Assembly (NCBI RefSeq): GCF_030145145.1
Contig: NZ_JAQYWD010000003.1
Span: 1-64,000, forward strand
Direction of reading: 5' to 3'
DNA from: Desulfobacula sp.
Lineage (GTDB): Bacteria; Desulfobacterota; Desulfobacteria; Desulfobacterales; Desulfobacteraceae
Length of the DNA stretch: 64,000 bases
Part shown: positions 53,273 through 63,206 of the stretch, in pieces
Layout: the number at the start of each line of letters is the position of its first letter
How positions within the stretch are numbered: position 1 is the stretch's first letter
Program-made: the position numbers and the translations under genes
Notes under the pieces: generated by a model
Seen by the model: the letters and a program-made list of their open reading frames with translations, nothing else
Database searches by the model: none
What the model was told of the DNA's origin: nothing

Positions 53273-54249
53273 TATGCTTGCCCCCATAAATGAATTGTAC
53301 TTCGAAACCCCCGAATACCGTCCAGGGCATGATCAACCCCGCTGATTTCATAATATCCGTTGGTATGACCATCCGGCATGTCTTTTAACTCAACAACCTG
53401 GCCGGGGTTTGCGTCAGGTTGTCCCATGACCATGATTTTTCCTTTAATCCCCCGCCGCTCAATATCCCGTTGATAGGATTTGGCTGCGGTTTCCGCTGCT
53501 TCTTTAGTGGTACATAAGGCACTGGAAAAACGGCGCGCATTTCCTTCTCCAGCCGTGGCAGCAAGATCCCGGGAAGACTTAACAAACCAGGTGCCGGCGT
53601 CAGTACCTTCCTGGCTTGTGGGTGACTCAGGGATGATCTGGATCGATGAAATGGCCGGTCTGGTTTGCGTTATTCTTGCATCCATCAAATTGATGCCGTA
53701 CTGATACGTGTAATCTGCTGTGAACGCTTCTCGTTTTGTAAAATTGATCTTTCCCTTTTCATCGGTAAACACATCAACCCCGCATATTCTTGCCAGCGTG
53801 TGTAAGTGTTCAAATAATGAAACACTGCCATCTGCTAAATATTTTGAAAGCTGGATGCCGGCATCAATGGTTCCGGTATCAATGCCAGCTCGATCGGCCA
53901 GGGCTTTAACAACATCTCCTGCTGTTTGATCAATAAAGGTTTCATCAATTCTGGTTTGTACCAGCGCTTTTTGCGACCCATGGGCGACACCCTGCACCTC
54001 ATTTAAGGTGTATTCAAGGGACTGAATGGCACCGGTAAACACTGTTGCACCCCTATCACCCCACCCCATATCCAGTGAAACTGACGCATCATTGCCAATA
54101 TCCAACCCGGCATTCAAGGCCATGGCAAACCGTAACTCATCGGTACGACCCGATAATCGACGACTGACCCTTATGGCACGCAAAGGACTGACACTGACGG
54201 TCATGCCGTCAATGGTGAGTTGTGCGTATGGTTTTAATTTGTTTGCCAT
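53272..54249 (-). CDS. Baseplate hub protein, gpD-like
   Basis: A 325-aa protein of the late-control gpD/gp27 family, the hub under the spike. It has the N-terminal beta strands (YAQLTIDGMTVSVSPLRAIRVSRR), an FTG-type strand (VFTGAIQSLEY), a KALADRAGID segment, and a C-terminal GYYEISGVDHAL block as in gpD. In VgrG this part is fused to the spike; here hub and spike are separate, coupled by one base of overlap. Separate genes are the phage-like state and are also found in some contractile injection systems. Confidence 0.82.
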   Translation of the reverse strand: MANKLKPYAQLTIDGMTVSVSPLRAIRVSRRLSGRTDELRFAMALNAGLDIGNDASVSLDMGWGDRGATVFTGAIQSLEYTLNEVQGVAHGSQKALVQTRIDETFIDQTAGDVVKALADRAGIDTGTIDAGIQLSKYLADGSVSLFEHLHTLARICGVDVFTDEKGKINFTKREAFTADYTYQYGINLMDARITQTRPAISSIQIIPESPTSQEGTDAGTWFVKSSRDLAATAGEGNARRFSSALCTTKEAAETAAKSYQRDIERRGIKGKIMVMGQPDANPGQVVELKDMPDGHTNGYYEISGVDHALDGIRGFRSTIHLWGQA

Positions 54250-54252
54250 AAC

Positions 54253-57162
54253 CTATGCTTCATTGTCCGAGGTATAATAATCCATTGCTTTTAAAACACC
54301 ATGTCCTTCATATAAAAAGGGAATCGTGAGCAAATTATTGGCCTCATACACATCAGCAAATAATCCGGTCACATGGGTATGCAGATGATTGTATGCACTG
54401 ATACCGGTATCACCGGCTTCCATGACCTGCTCACCCTGGGTGATAAATTCCCAGGAGATATCCGCATCCGTCCAGGGACTTGTTTTATTCGGCCGTGATA
54501 ACCGCGATGAAAATACACGCTGGATAAATCCCTGCATACCATGACCATAAGAGCAGCAGGTCGCTGTCAACGCTTCATAGCCCTTAGCCGCGATATAGAC
54601 CCCACCGGTAGTGTTGTAGACAGTGTCTGCAGGTGGTAAAAAGGTGGTACCTACCGGATAAGAGGTGGCTGTACCATGATTGGCTGCTGTGATATCCGGG
54701 GCAAAAACCAGGTTGGGACTGTCGTCAAATGTCTTGCCGGCCATGGCCCTGTCCTGATGTTTGTCAATAAATGCAAACGATGTCCCGGAAGGTCGGGCCG
54801 CACTTTCCCTGGGTATCGGAGTCGACCCATCCGGCAGTGCCGGGAAAACCACATCCAGCGGAATGTCTGTGTCTGTAAATGGATATTTCTGCAATGTGCC
54901 CGATGATGGTGCAGGGTCTGCATAGTTACGTCTCCCGGTGTAGGGAGAATAAACCTGGGGGTATTGTATCAGGTTATCCGGTACAGCCTCACCCGGCGCT
55001 ATTTCCATAACATGGACAATCTCAATATAGTTCCAGTCACTGGTATCATGATCCGCAATGGTGTCCCTGGATCTTCTGACGATACCGCTGCGGGAACACA
55101 AGACCGGCTCCCCCTCTTTGTGGGAAAAGTCATAGGCGTAAGTTTGTTTGCCTTCTGGAAAATGACTCCAGATTCCCATGGGATTTTGTACACACTGCAT
55201 GTCACGGCCACGGGTCCAGGGCAATTTATAGGTTGAATGTTCCAGGGCGGGAAATCCCATGTAGGTTCTTTCCACCCCGGTATCATCCAGGCAGTAAGTG
55301 CCGTCATTTGTATTGCCATTGGTAAAGAAATACAACATCAGATAATTATCTATGGGCCGGCCAAACAGCCCCAGCAACCCTGGAAAGATTGACGTAGTGA
55401 CTTCAGAGGCCCCCCATAGGTCGGAAAAAAACAGCCCTTTAATGCATCGTTCACGGAAAGGCAGCATGCCGAAGCGCACATTATGACTGAACCATTCGCC
55501 GGCAAGCAGTCGTGATGCAATGCCGCCAAACAAATATTCACTGACCCAGGTGATGGCGCCGCCACCGAGAAACGTATACCAGAATTGTTTTGCCGGACCA
55601 CCGCCGACAAACCCGTAATTTTTCTTGTCTGTGTGGGAGAGGATGCCGGGAAGCATCATGCTCATGAGTTCACCAAAAAAATAACAGGTACCGGCAAAAC
55701 AATTGTTATTCCGGTTATGCCATGCTGTTTCTTTTTCTTCCTCACTTAAGTCTGTGGCCGAGGAACGCCATTGCGCTGCCTGTTCCGGGTCATTATTCAA
55801 CAGGGTCACCAAAGACAAAATGGTTTCACGCAGGGTCCAGCTATACCGTCGATAGGTATAGACTTCTCCATAGTCACCCAGCATATTGATGATCACATAG
55901 GGATCATTGCCCCAGGACCACCGTCCTTCATGACTTTCAAAGCCACCCAGGGTGGTAATCACCGGCAGGCCCAACCATTGTGACCAACGGGGAAAATCAA
56001 TTTTTCCGGCGCCATTGATAACGGCTTCCATAAAATTCCACATGATATTAGCCGCATTACTGGCCACATCCCCTTTTTCAATTGAAACAAGATGGGGAAT
56101 ACATTCAAGTGCCGGGGTGATCCAGGCCGTATGAAAGGCCAAGGCTTCCATGGTTTCACGGGATACATGTTTATAGGTGAACCCTCGCAATTCCGGGTTT
56201 TCATAAATATTCACCGCTTCTGCGGTGTTGTCACAATAGGACACATTTTTGCCCGCAACCCAGGAGGCGTACCAGGCGGTCACTTCATTGCCACCGGCGC
56301 CACTGGTTCCGGCAGCAGTTTCACGGAATAGCATGCTTTCGTCCGGGGTCCTTGCGGCATACCAGCCAGGGCTTTCATTTCTGCTGGAACCACTATCGCC
56401 AGAATGTGTTCCGGCTGCCGCCTGCAATTGTTGAACAATGCATTGGGCAATATTGGCAAGCGGTTCTACAATTTCCTCACCGGCATCAAAAAATGTTTTG
56501 ATAGTTGTTATTGTTTCATCAATGGAATTACTTTTCCAGATATGCTCAACCGCATTGATCAGCAATTGTTTTTCAATACCGGGAAGTTTCATTTCATCCA
56601 TTACAAAACCGCGCAGGCGATCCACACGATAACTGAAATCCAGCAGGGCAATGGCTTGGGCATCCCGGGCGCCATTCTTGTAGTCTTGACGTAATACCAT
56701 TACTACGGTGTCAAACATGTCACGGATCAGGGTGTGTATGGTATTCCCGGAGACGTCCAGGTCATCGACTGCCAGATCCCATACATCAGCGACAAATATT
56801 TTTATCTTCTCCAGCGTCAGACCGTCTAATATTGATTGTATGATATCGATAATTTTTGGAATGGTGTCAAAGATATCGGTATCCAACCCATTTATCAGGG
56901 TGCTGATGGTTGTTTCCATGGGTGAAAATAAGTTGCGGGCTTTGCCAAAAGCCAATCGCGCGTTTTCTTCCCGAAGGACAAGAAATCCCCGCAGCTTAGA
57001 AACCATAACCGGCAATATTTTTTCTCCAATTTTCCGGCCCAGCCGAGGGTTTTGAATAAAGACCCGGGTCAGATCTGCAATGAACTGGATTTCATGTTCA
57101 CCGACAGTATCTGTCGTTGCTTCAAAGGCATCGGGTTTTGCTAAAACGGCAGATAAACTCAT
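54253..57162 (-). CDS. Large tail protein with C-terminal M23-like module
   Basis: A 969-aa protein. Residues 1-245 are helical and look like a continuation of the tape-measure-type sequence before it. The middle (about 260-650) is a globular, tryptophan-rich part that I cannot identify. The C-terminal third contains an M23/LytM-type pattern: YAYDF (675-679) then RSGIV, IEIVH, and far later GDTG...NHLHTHV (917-931, HLH at 926-928). In M23 enzymes the first ligand is His four residues before Asp; here it is Thr674, so the zinc site may be incomplete. Inserts separate the motifs. It overlaps the preceding gene by 4 nt. Confidence 0.6.
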   Translation of the reverse strand: MSLSAVLAKPDAFEATTDTVGEHEIQFIADLTRVFIQNPRLGRKIGEKILPVMVSKLRGFLVLREENARLAFGKARNLFSPMETTISTLINGLDTDIFDTIPKIIDIIQSILDGLTLEKIKIFVADVWDLAVDDLDVSGNTIHTLIRDMFDTVVMVLRQDYKNGARDAQAIALLDFSYRVDRLRGFVMDEMKLPGIEKQLLINAVEHIWKSNSIDETITTIKTFFDAGEEIVEPLANIAQCIVQQLQAAAGTHSGDSGSSRNESPGWYAARTPDESMLFRETAAGTSGAGGNEVTAWYASWVAGKNVSYCDNTAEAVNIYENPELRGFTYKHVSRETMEALAFHTAWITPALECIPHLVSIEKGDVASNAANIMWNFMEAVINGAGKIDFPRWSQWLGLPVITTLGGFESHEGRWSWGNDPYVIINMLGDYGEVYTYRRYSWTLRETILSLVTLLNNDPEQAAQWRSSATDLSEEEKETAWHNRNNNCFAGTCYFFGELMSMMLPGILSHTDKKNYGFVGGGPAKQFWYTFLGGGAITWVSEYLFGGIASRLLAGEWFSHNVRFGMLPFRERCIKGLFFSDLWGASEVTTSIFPGLLGLFGRPIDNYLMLYFFTNGNTNDGTYCLDDTGVERTYMGFPALEHSTYKLPWTRGRDMQCVQNPMGIWSHFPEGKQTYAYDFSHKEGEPVLCSRSGIVRRSRDTIADHDTSDWNYIEIVHVMEIAPGEAVPDNLIQYPQVYSPYTGRRNYADPAPSSGTLQKYPFTDTDIPLDVVFPALPDGSTPIPRESAARPSGTSFAFIDKHQDRAMAGKTFDDSPNLVFAPDITAANHGTATSYPVGTTFLPPADTVYNTTGGVYIAAKGYEALTATCCSYGHGMQGFIQRVFSSRLSRPNKTSPWTDADISWEFITQGEQVMEAGDTGISAYNHLHTHVTGLFADVYEANNLLTIPFLYEGHGVLKAMDYYTSDNEA

Positions 57163-60100
57163 ATCGGCACCGCCTGCATCATGCCTTGATAAGCGGTATC
57201 GACTTTATTCAGCTCAATATCCAACTCTTCGGCCAGACCATCCATTCTTTCCAACAATACCGCGATGGGATCGGTTAAATCGAAAAGCGTTAATATGGGT
57301 TCGATTTTCTCATCAAACGCGGGCTGAACAACTTCAGAAATGAGCGTGTCCGGATTTAACGCCCCAAGTTTTAATAGTGTCTCAGCATAGGTATGATCAA
57401 TTGCTTGTACTTCAGCGTGTGGCAATACTTGCTCGACATCAATTAACGCCAGGGTATTGTCCAGTAACGTCTGCAAGGATTCCCGCAAGGGTTTGGGATT
57501 GATATCATTAAATTTTTGTTTGACAGCAGTAAAAACATCCTTGAGTTCCTGCTCAAGAAAATCCAGGTTTAAATTCCTGATACGGTCTACCATGCCCGCC
57601 AGTATGGTCTGAATCTCTCCCAATGATCCCGGCCCTTCCACGATATCTGAAAACAGATCGTCCATGGCATCAACAAACCCCTGTAATCGATTAACCGGAC
57701 CGTCAAATGCGCTGAACGCGGTTGTGATGCTGGAAAATAAGTTGCTTATCGGTTTAATGGTATGGTCCTGGATGCTTTGCTTCATCATATCTTTAACCGT
57801 TTGTGACGTTGGATTATCCAATTGCAGGGCCCTAAAGGAGGAGTCGGTCCCAAAAAAACGATCCTCCCAATCGGCCAGCAGATTCTCTGTGTTGCTGAGT
57901 GTGGTCTGTAAACCGGTTTGGGTTTCCCGAAGCTTGCCAAATACCAGATTCACGGGTGGAGAAACCGGATTAAACCGACCCCGTATGGATAACAAGGCCG
58001 TCTTTTGCGGGCCTGGGGGCAAGACGTCAATTGCAGATGGATTCAACCGCCCATAAGCGGCTAACAAACGAGGGTGTATGGTTTGTGGGTCCAGCGTATC
58101 CAGAGCCGTTTGCAACGGTGTGACGGCTTGACTGATTTGAGACATAATCCCCGTTTTTTTTAGGGTGTCGACATTTTGTGACATCTGATTCAGTGTGATG
58201 TCAATGCCGGGTATTTCCGGCAGGTTGTCAACCTGGTCCAGCACCGGTTGTAACCATTGGGTTAACTGGGCTTCCGGATTTGCCAATTCAGTTACCATGC
58301 CTGTCAATGTGTCCACCAGACTTTTTATTTCAGTCACAATCGCCCGGGCGCTTTCCAGACCTGAAACGATTTTTTCCAATATTTCAAACACTGATTCTTC
58401 GGGTAATATGTCAAGAAAACTGGTGGTCATTTCATTTATCTTGTTGTTTATCGGCTCAACAATGGCGCTGGGATCCAATTGGGTTAATTGCTGCGCCATG
58501 CCATCGTACAAATCTTCCACTGGTTTTAGCAAAGTAACAAGATCAATTTGCCTGGAAATTTCTTCTTTTAAATGGGTGAGGGCAGTCTGGATGGGGGTTA
58601 GCACCGTGCTGGGTGTAAAGTCTGCCAGATCTTTGAGTAGATTGTCGTATTCCTTGAACAAATCATTCCCGATGAGTTTATCCGGAGAAATTTCGTTAAG
58701 CTGCGCAGCTAATGATTTTACGGGTTCCTGAAGTTGTAAGAGGAGCGCTTTGGGACCCTCTTCTATGAGGTTGTCCAACTCTGATGTCAGCGTATGGATC
58801 GGTTGTTCAAGGTCCTGTGGCAACGCGTTAATGGCCGTCTGGATCTGCTGTTTTAAATCATCGCTCAACAACGATGATGGAACCAGTTGGAAGACGTCTT
58901 TGACACCATCAATACCCGTCACAACACCATCCACAACAGGGGTAAATGATGCGGCCTGTAGTTGCTCAGTTATTGTCTCAATAGTGGATTTAATCAGATG
59001 AATCGCATCCATTACTTCCTGGGATGAAAATATAGCGGTCATCTGATCAATCATATCCTGTATCGTTGCTTTTATTTGTTCAGGATGAAAGCTGTCAACG
59101 GCGGATTCTATCAAATCAACAGCAGAGGTTACGGCAGTTCGTATGGGGGTAAACAATTGATCGATAACGGACTTGATCGTGTCGTGTATTTCCTGCAGCG
59201 CGTTCTCTACACTCTCTTGAAAAGTAACCGTGTCAATGAGGTCCAGCGCATTTTGGACGTCATCGAAAACTGCCGACACAGTGCTGGTGACTTGCAACAT
59301 GGCGCTGTCAAAGGTATCCAGCGCATCACCCAGGCTATTTGTCACAGCGCTTAACGCATCCTTCACCACCGAAGTGTTCAGCAATGCAAGCATATCGGTC
59401 ATCTGTTTAAACAGGTTCTCTGCCGCTTTGGTTAACTCTTGAATACCGGATTGATGGATTCCCTGTTGAATGAGATCATCAATGATGACGAAAAAATCAG
59501 CTGTAGCAGGTGGTTTCAATAATCTTTGCAATTGCAGCATGGACTGATTCAACCCGCTGCTTAATTTTGACAGGGACTGATTCAACTGGACCAGTTCATT
59601 TTCTAGTACCGTGTCACGGAGACTATCCAACAGCGGTAATAATATATCCAGAGACGTATCAACAACACGTAATTGGTCATCCATGCCCGTGATATCATTT
59701 GCTTCCAGCCCAGTGGCAATCTCTTCCATTGCACTGGCCACTTGTATGCTTTGAGTCCCTAATTCATTAAAGTCTATTTTTACCAGGATATCATTGACCT
59801 GTTTTGATAGGTCATGCACGGGTTTTAATCCGTCCCGATCCAGGGCAGTTGTCAATGAGGTGAGTGTGTTCTGAATATGGGTCTGTATTCCGGACGAATC
59901 CATTTCAGAAAATCCAACGCCTGTATTTAATAATAGAAATACGTCGTCATAAACCGGGACGTGGGACATGTTGACATTATCACGGGGTATCCCTTTTAAA
60001 ACGTCTCGGAAAAACCCAACCGCATTTTCAGCATTAAAAGGCGTTGGAAAAGCACCCACTAACGCTGAAATATTTTTTGTTGCGACAACAGCGCCACTCG

Positions 60101-60689
60101 CTGAAGCATCCACTGATGCGCCGGCATTTGCCTCAGCAGTGCCGGACCCCTGGCTGCCCGAGTCTTCGGCCCCACCTTCTGACCCGCCATTTCCTGTTGC
60201 CAGGGGTTCACTTGCCGCAGGCCCACCTGCAGCGCTTGAACTTGTTGGGCTTTCACTGGCTTCTGCCAAGCTTGCCGGGGGGCTGCCGCTGGCAGTAAAC
60301 TGAAAACGACTAAAATCCATTTCGATCAATACTGACAACGTCTCAAGACACTGGATAAACGCCTGGATGGAAGTTAAAACATTGACATCCAGTACGTTAT
60401 TTATCCCGGACAACACGCTGTCCAGGCCACCGGTGATGCTATTGAAGTCTGTGGGGATGACATCGGATATACCGGAAAATCCGCTGATAAAATTATCCGG
60501 CAAACGGATATTTGTCAGAGAAATATTCGACAACCCTTTGATAAGGTCATCAATCTCTTCGGGGGGACTGTTGATCAGATTGCTCAACGTGGATGCAGCA
60601 CTGGTTATCGACCCTATTTGGCCATCGAGATCTGCTAAGATGCCGCTGGAAGAAATCAGGCTTTGCAATTGCTCGGGTAAACTTGCCAT
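57159..60689 (-). CDS. Giant helical protein, probable tape measure
   Basis: A 1176-aa protein built of amphipathic helices with leucines in repeated heptads from about 230 to 1170, and a Ser/Ala/Gly-rich, low-complexity linker at about 133-203. Only one cysteine is seen (near 115). Size, helix content and position between tube/chaperone genes and hub genes fit a tape measure, which sets tail length. If so, a tail of more than 150 nm would be expected from length alone, using roughly 1.5 A per residue (inference). It overlaps the following gene by 4 nt and the previous one by 1 nt (TAATG). Confidence 0.6.
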   Translation of the reverse strand: MASLPEQLQSLISSSGILADLDGQIGSITSAASTLSNLINSPPEEIDDLIKGLSNISLTNIRLPDNFISGFSGISDVIPTDFNSITGGLDSVLSGINNVLDVNVLTSIQAFIQCLETLSVLIEMDFSRFQFTASGSPPASLAEASESPTSSSAAGGPAASEPLATGNGGSEGGAEDSGSQGSGTAEANAGASVDASASGAVVATKNISALVGAFPTPFNAENAVGFFRDVLKGIPRDNVNMSHVPVYDDVFLLLNTGVGFSEMDSSGIQTHIQNTLTSLTTALDRDGLKPVHDLSKQVNDILVKIDFNELGTQSIQVASAMEEIATGLEANDITGMDDQLRVVDTSLDILLPLLDSLRDTVLENELVQLNQSLSKLSSGLNQSMLQLQRLLKPPATADFFVIIDDLIQQGIHQSGIQELTKAAENLFKQMTDMLALLNTSVVKDALSAVTNSLGDALDTFDSAMLQVTSTVSAVFDDVQNALDLIDTVTFQESVENALQEIHDTIKSVIDQLFTPIRTAVTSAVDLIESAVDSFHPEQIKATIQDMIDQMTAIFSSQEVMDAIHLIKSTIETITEQLQAASFTPVVDGVVTGIDGVKDVFQLVPSSLLSDDLKQQIQTAINALPQDLEQPIHTLTSELDNLIEEGPKALLLQLQEPVKSLAAQLNEISPDKLIGNDLFKEYDNLLKDLADFTPSTVLTPIQTALTHLKEEISRQIDLVTLLKPVEDLYDGMAQQLTQLDPSAIVEPINNKINEMTTSFLDILPEESVFEILEKIVSGLESARAIVTEIKSLVDTLTGMVTELANPEAQLTQWLQPVLDQVDNLPEIPGIDITLNQMSQNVDTLKKTGIMSQISQAVTPLQTALDTLDPQTIHPRLLAAYGRLNPSAIDVLPPGPQKTALLSIRGRFNPVSPPVNLVFGKLRETQTGLQTTLSNTENLLADWEDRFFGTDSSFRALQLDNPTSQTVKDMMKQSIQDHTIKPISNLFSSITTAFSAFDGPVNRLQGFVDAMDDLFSDIVEGPGSLGEIQTILAGMVDRIRNLNLDFLEQELKDVFTAVKQKFNDINPKPLRESLQTLLDNTLALIDVEQVLPHAEVQAIDHTYAETLLKLGALNPDTLISEVVQPAFDEKIEPILTLFDLTDPIAVLLERMDGLAEELDIELNKVDTAYQGMMQAVPI

Positions 60690-61312
60690 TAGCTGCCACT
60701 CCCAAAAAGCGACTCCAGGGCGCTGGAAGCCGCATCCAAGGCACCCATGCTTTTTTTAACACCATCCAGAGCGGTCGCCAGGGGCGGTGAGGGATCACCA
60801 AAATCAGGGATAGACAGCAAATCGGGTATTTCCATCATATCAAACAAATTTCCTGCATCTATATCAAGTCCCAAATCCAGATCCGGCCCCAAATCGTCTA
60901 AGCCGGGGAATCCTTCGCCAAAACCGTTGTCGGTTGTTGGCTCAGGTGGGGGAACATATTGCCTGAGTTTTAATTGGTATAGAAATGGACTGTCAGTGCC
61001 GGCGACTTCCTGAACACGAATGCTTTCGATCAGGATCTCAAACACTTCTGTAGCCGTGACGATATCGGCAACAAAGTCCACTGGTTCAGCAGCATCGTAC
61101 ATCTCTCTGACGGATTCGAGAAATCCATCTCTTGCCTCATCTTTGGCCAATGATCCCTCTATAACAATGATGACCGACTCAGCCCCAAGGTCCTGACTTA
61201 AACCGCCTTCCAGTCCTGGAACCGGAATATCCACAATGCGTCGGTTTTGATCAGCACCAATACGCTGTAATCCAGGCACTTCCAAGTCACCTATCATGGG
61301 GTGAATATTCAT
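60689..61312 (-). CDS. XkdP/DNA-circulation-like tail protein
   Basis: A 207-aa protein. The N-terminal 120 residues (RIVDIPVPGLEGGLSQDLG ... VIIVIEGSLAKDE ... EPVDFVADIVTATEVFEILIESIRVQEVAG) have the wording of the N-terminal domain shared by phage tail proteins of the XkdP/gp53/DNA-circulation group, which connects hub and tape measure. The C-terminal part is Asp/Gly/Leu-rich and has no LysM domain. Start and stop overlap the neighbouring genes by 4 and 1 nt. The family assignment is by memory of the pattern. Confidence 0.55.
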   Translation of the reverse strand: MNIHPMIGDLEVPGLQRIGADQNRRIVDIPVPGLEGGLSQDLGAESVIIVIEGSLAKDEARDGFLESVREMYDAAEPVDFVADIVTATEVFEILIESIRVQEVAGTDSPFLYQLKLRQYVPPPEPTTDNGFGEGFPGLDDLGPDLDLGLDIDAGNLFDMMEIPDLLSIPDFGDPSPPLATALDGVKKSMGALDAASSALESLFGSGS

Positions 61313-62715
61313 GAGAGATCAACGCCTCGCAGCCTGGCTTGTCGGGTTAATACTTCCACCAGTTTATTTTCCACCTCTTCCTGTGCCATCCACTGCACGG
61401 CAGTCTGTAATTCTTCCGGAATCGTATTGGGACTGCTCTTTTGTGTCGTCACGGGTGTTTGATCTTGTTGGTCCTGAATTTGATCCGTCTGATTTTGTAT
61501 GGTTTGGCCTCGTTCAATAACAGGCGGATTATTCTGCTTCGGTGTTATTCCCTTATCAGATCTGTTGAATGTTTCATCAAGTTTTTGATGAAATTTTGCC
61601 GTTGCCCTGGCTGGCGCCGTCAGTTTTTTTGTTTCTACTGGATTGTTTTCAATACCCTTACGATCAATACCTGTTTTTTTATTTCGTACCTGGTGAATGG
61701 ATTCTTTTTCGCGTATAAAGTGTTTTATCTGCTCTGATACGATATCGCCGAATCGAATCGTGTCATTCTTTGCCGGCTTTTCTCTCCCTGCTATCTTAGT
61801 ATTGGCCTGGGAGATGAGGGTTCCGATATTCGCCGGTTGTTTTTTTGTTAGGGTACCCTTTTTTTTATTTGACAATTGTTTTTCAAACACAAGTCTAACT
61901 TTGTCGTCTGCTATTTTTTTGGTGTCTATATTTTCTTGAGTGGTCGTCCTATCCCCAGATGCAACATTTTTGTGTTCCCTAATTGATCTTGACGCTATTT
62001 CATCCGTGTCTTTGGGCGTATGGATATCGTTCTGATGGTGTTTGATATAATTTGAATCAGCAATTAATTTGCTTTTTCCCTTTAATACATTCCCGTATAC
62101 AGGATTCATATTCGTTGCCGGCCTTTTTTTCTCTACTATTTCTGCAGTGGTTTGGGCGATGTGTTTTTCGACCGTTGTCGGTTGCTTGTTTGTTGTGCTA
62201 ACCGCTTTTTTGTTTGACAGTCCTTTTTTAAACAGGGTTCTAATTTTAGTGGCTGCTTTTTTTTTGGCATCTATGTTTTCTTGAGTCGCCGTCATAACTG
62301 CATCATTTTTCAGTTCAGTGATTGATCTTGACGCAATTTCATCGGTGTCTTTGGTCTTATGAATATTATTCTGAGGTTGTTTTATATGTTTTGAATCAGC
62401 AGTTAAGTCACCTTTTATTCGTTCAACTATGGATGGAAGGTCTTTATGAATTTCGTTTTTGATCACGTTCAATAAAAATAGTTGGGTCTCTTCATCCCCT
62501 TTGGAGGCAATTTTTTGCCCATTTTTATCGAGAACCGTATGTTTAAGACCATGGGCAAGCTTTTTAACTTCATCTAACAACGATTGCTGTCTTTTATCAA
62601 TGGGGTTTTGTCCTAAAAGGGAAAAAATATCTTTAAAAAGCATTGATACATCCGCATCAAGGGCATTTTTCAGGTCACTTGGTCTGGCATTAAAGTTATG
62701 GAGGGTATGTATCAT
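61309..62715 (-). CDS. Lysine-rich protein with a duplicated ~98-residue unit
   Basis: A 468-aa protein with no recognised domain. Residues about 106-202 and about 219-317 are two copies of one unit: DTDEIASRSI, TQENIDxKK, LSNKK and KPAxN recur in the same order at the same distance. The protein is rich in Lys, Gln, Asn and Thr, probably disordered or coiled, with a conserved-looking C-terminus (PEELQTAVQWMAQEEVENKLVEVLTRQARLRGVDL). It lies between chaperone-like and XkdP-like genes, overlapping both by 4 nt. The tail C-terminus could dock to another tail part. The function is unknown. Confidence 0.65.
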   Translation of the reverse strand: MIHTLHNFNARPSDLKNALDADVSMLFKDIFSLLGQNPIDKRQQSLLDEVKKLAHGLKHTVLDKNGQKIASKGDEETQLFLLNVIKNEIHKDLPSIVERIKGDLTADSKHIKQPQNNIHKTKDTDEIASRSITELKNDAVMTATQENIDAKKKAATKIRTLFKKGLSNKKAVSTTNKQPTTVEKHIAQTTAEIVEKKRPATNMNPVYGNVLKGKSKLIADSNYIKHHQNDIHTPKDTDEIASRSIREHKNVASGDRTTTQENIDTKKIADDKVRLVFEKQLSNKKKGTLTKKQPANIGTLISQANTKIAGREKPAKNDTIRFGDIVSEQIKHFIREKESIHQVRNKKTGIDRKGIENNPVETKKLTAPARATAKFHQKLDETFNRSDKGITPKQNNPPVIERGQTIQNQTDQIQDQQDQTPVTTQKSSPNTIPEELQTAVQWMAQEEVENKLVEVLTRQARLRGVDLS

Positions 62716-63203
62716 GGGTCCTGACTTTCAGATTGATTTTGACGGATCATTTCAATATACATCAACACCTGCCCCAGGGTGAGATCAGAAATTTGCTGGG
62801 GCGACCAGCCAAATTCTCTGGCCAGAATAAAACAGGCTTTTGCCATGGGTTCCTGAACTGCCTGGGTTAATTCATCTTCACTGGCCTTTAATCCACTGAT
62901 TCGTTGAACTTCACCCAGGATGTAACGAATCAGTCCGCTGTTTAATTTCATCACCTCTTCATAACTCAACACCGGCTCTATCACTGACTCTTTCACCATA
63001 AGGGCTGACATCAATCCGTCGTTGTCCCGGGATGCTTTTAGAATACGCTGCACGGCATTCATGGACAAGGGTGTTAGCTTTATTTTTAATCCCGGGCCAT
63101 TGCCAGGTTTCAATTGCCCGGGGTTAATTATCTCATCCGGTACTTCCATGTCATAACTGAGTGTACTGCCGGCCAGTAATTCTTCAGCACTTAAATAAGC
63201 CAT
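62712..63203 (-). CDS. Tail assembly chaperone-like protein
   Basis: A 163-aa protein. The N-terminal half has a strand-rich segment (LKIKLTPLSMNAVQRILKASRD), the C-terminal half ends in AREFGWSPQQISDLTLGQVLMYIEMIRQ. Proteins of this length and ending, between tube and tape-measure genes, are typically tail assembly chaperones of contractile tails. It starts 3 bp after the tube gene and overlaps the next gene by 4 nt. No slippery frameshift site was checked in detail. The call rests on position and the C-terminal pattern. Confidence 0.5.
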   Translation of the reverse strand: MAYLSAEELLAGSTLSYDMEVPDEIINPGQLKPGNGPGLKIKLTPLSMNAVQRILKASRDNDGLMSALMVKESVIEPVLSYEEVMKLNSGLIRYILGEVQRISGLKASEDELTQAVQEPMAKACFILAREFGWSPQQISDLTLGQVLMYIEMIRQNQSESQDP

Positions 63204-63206
63204 TGC

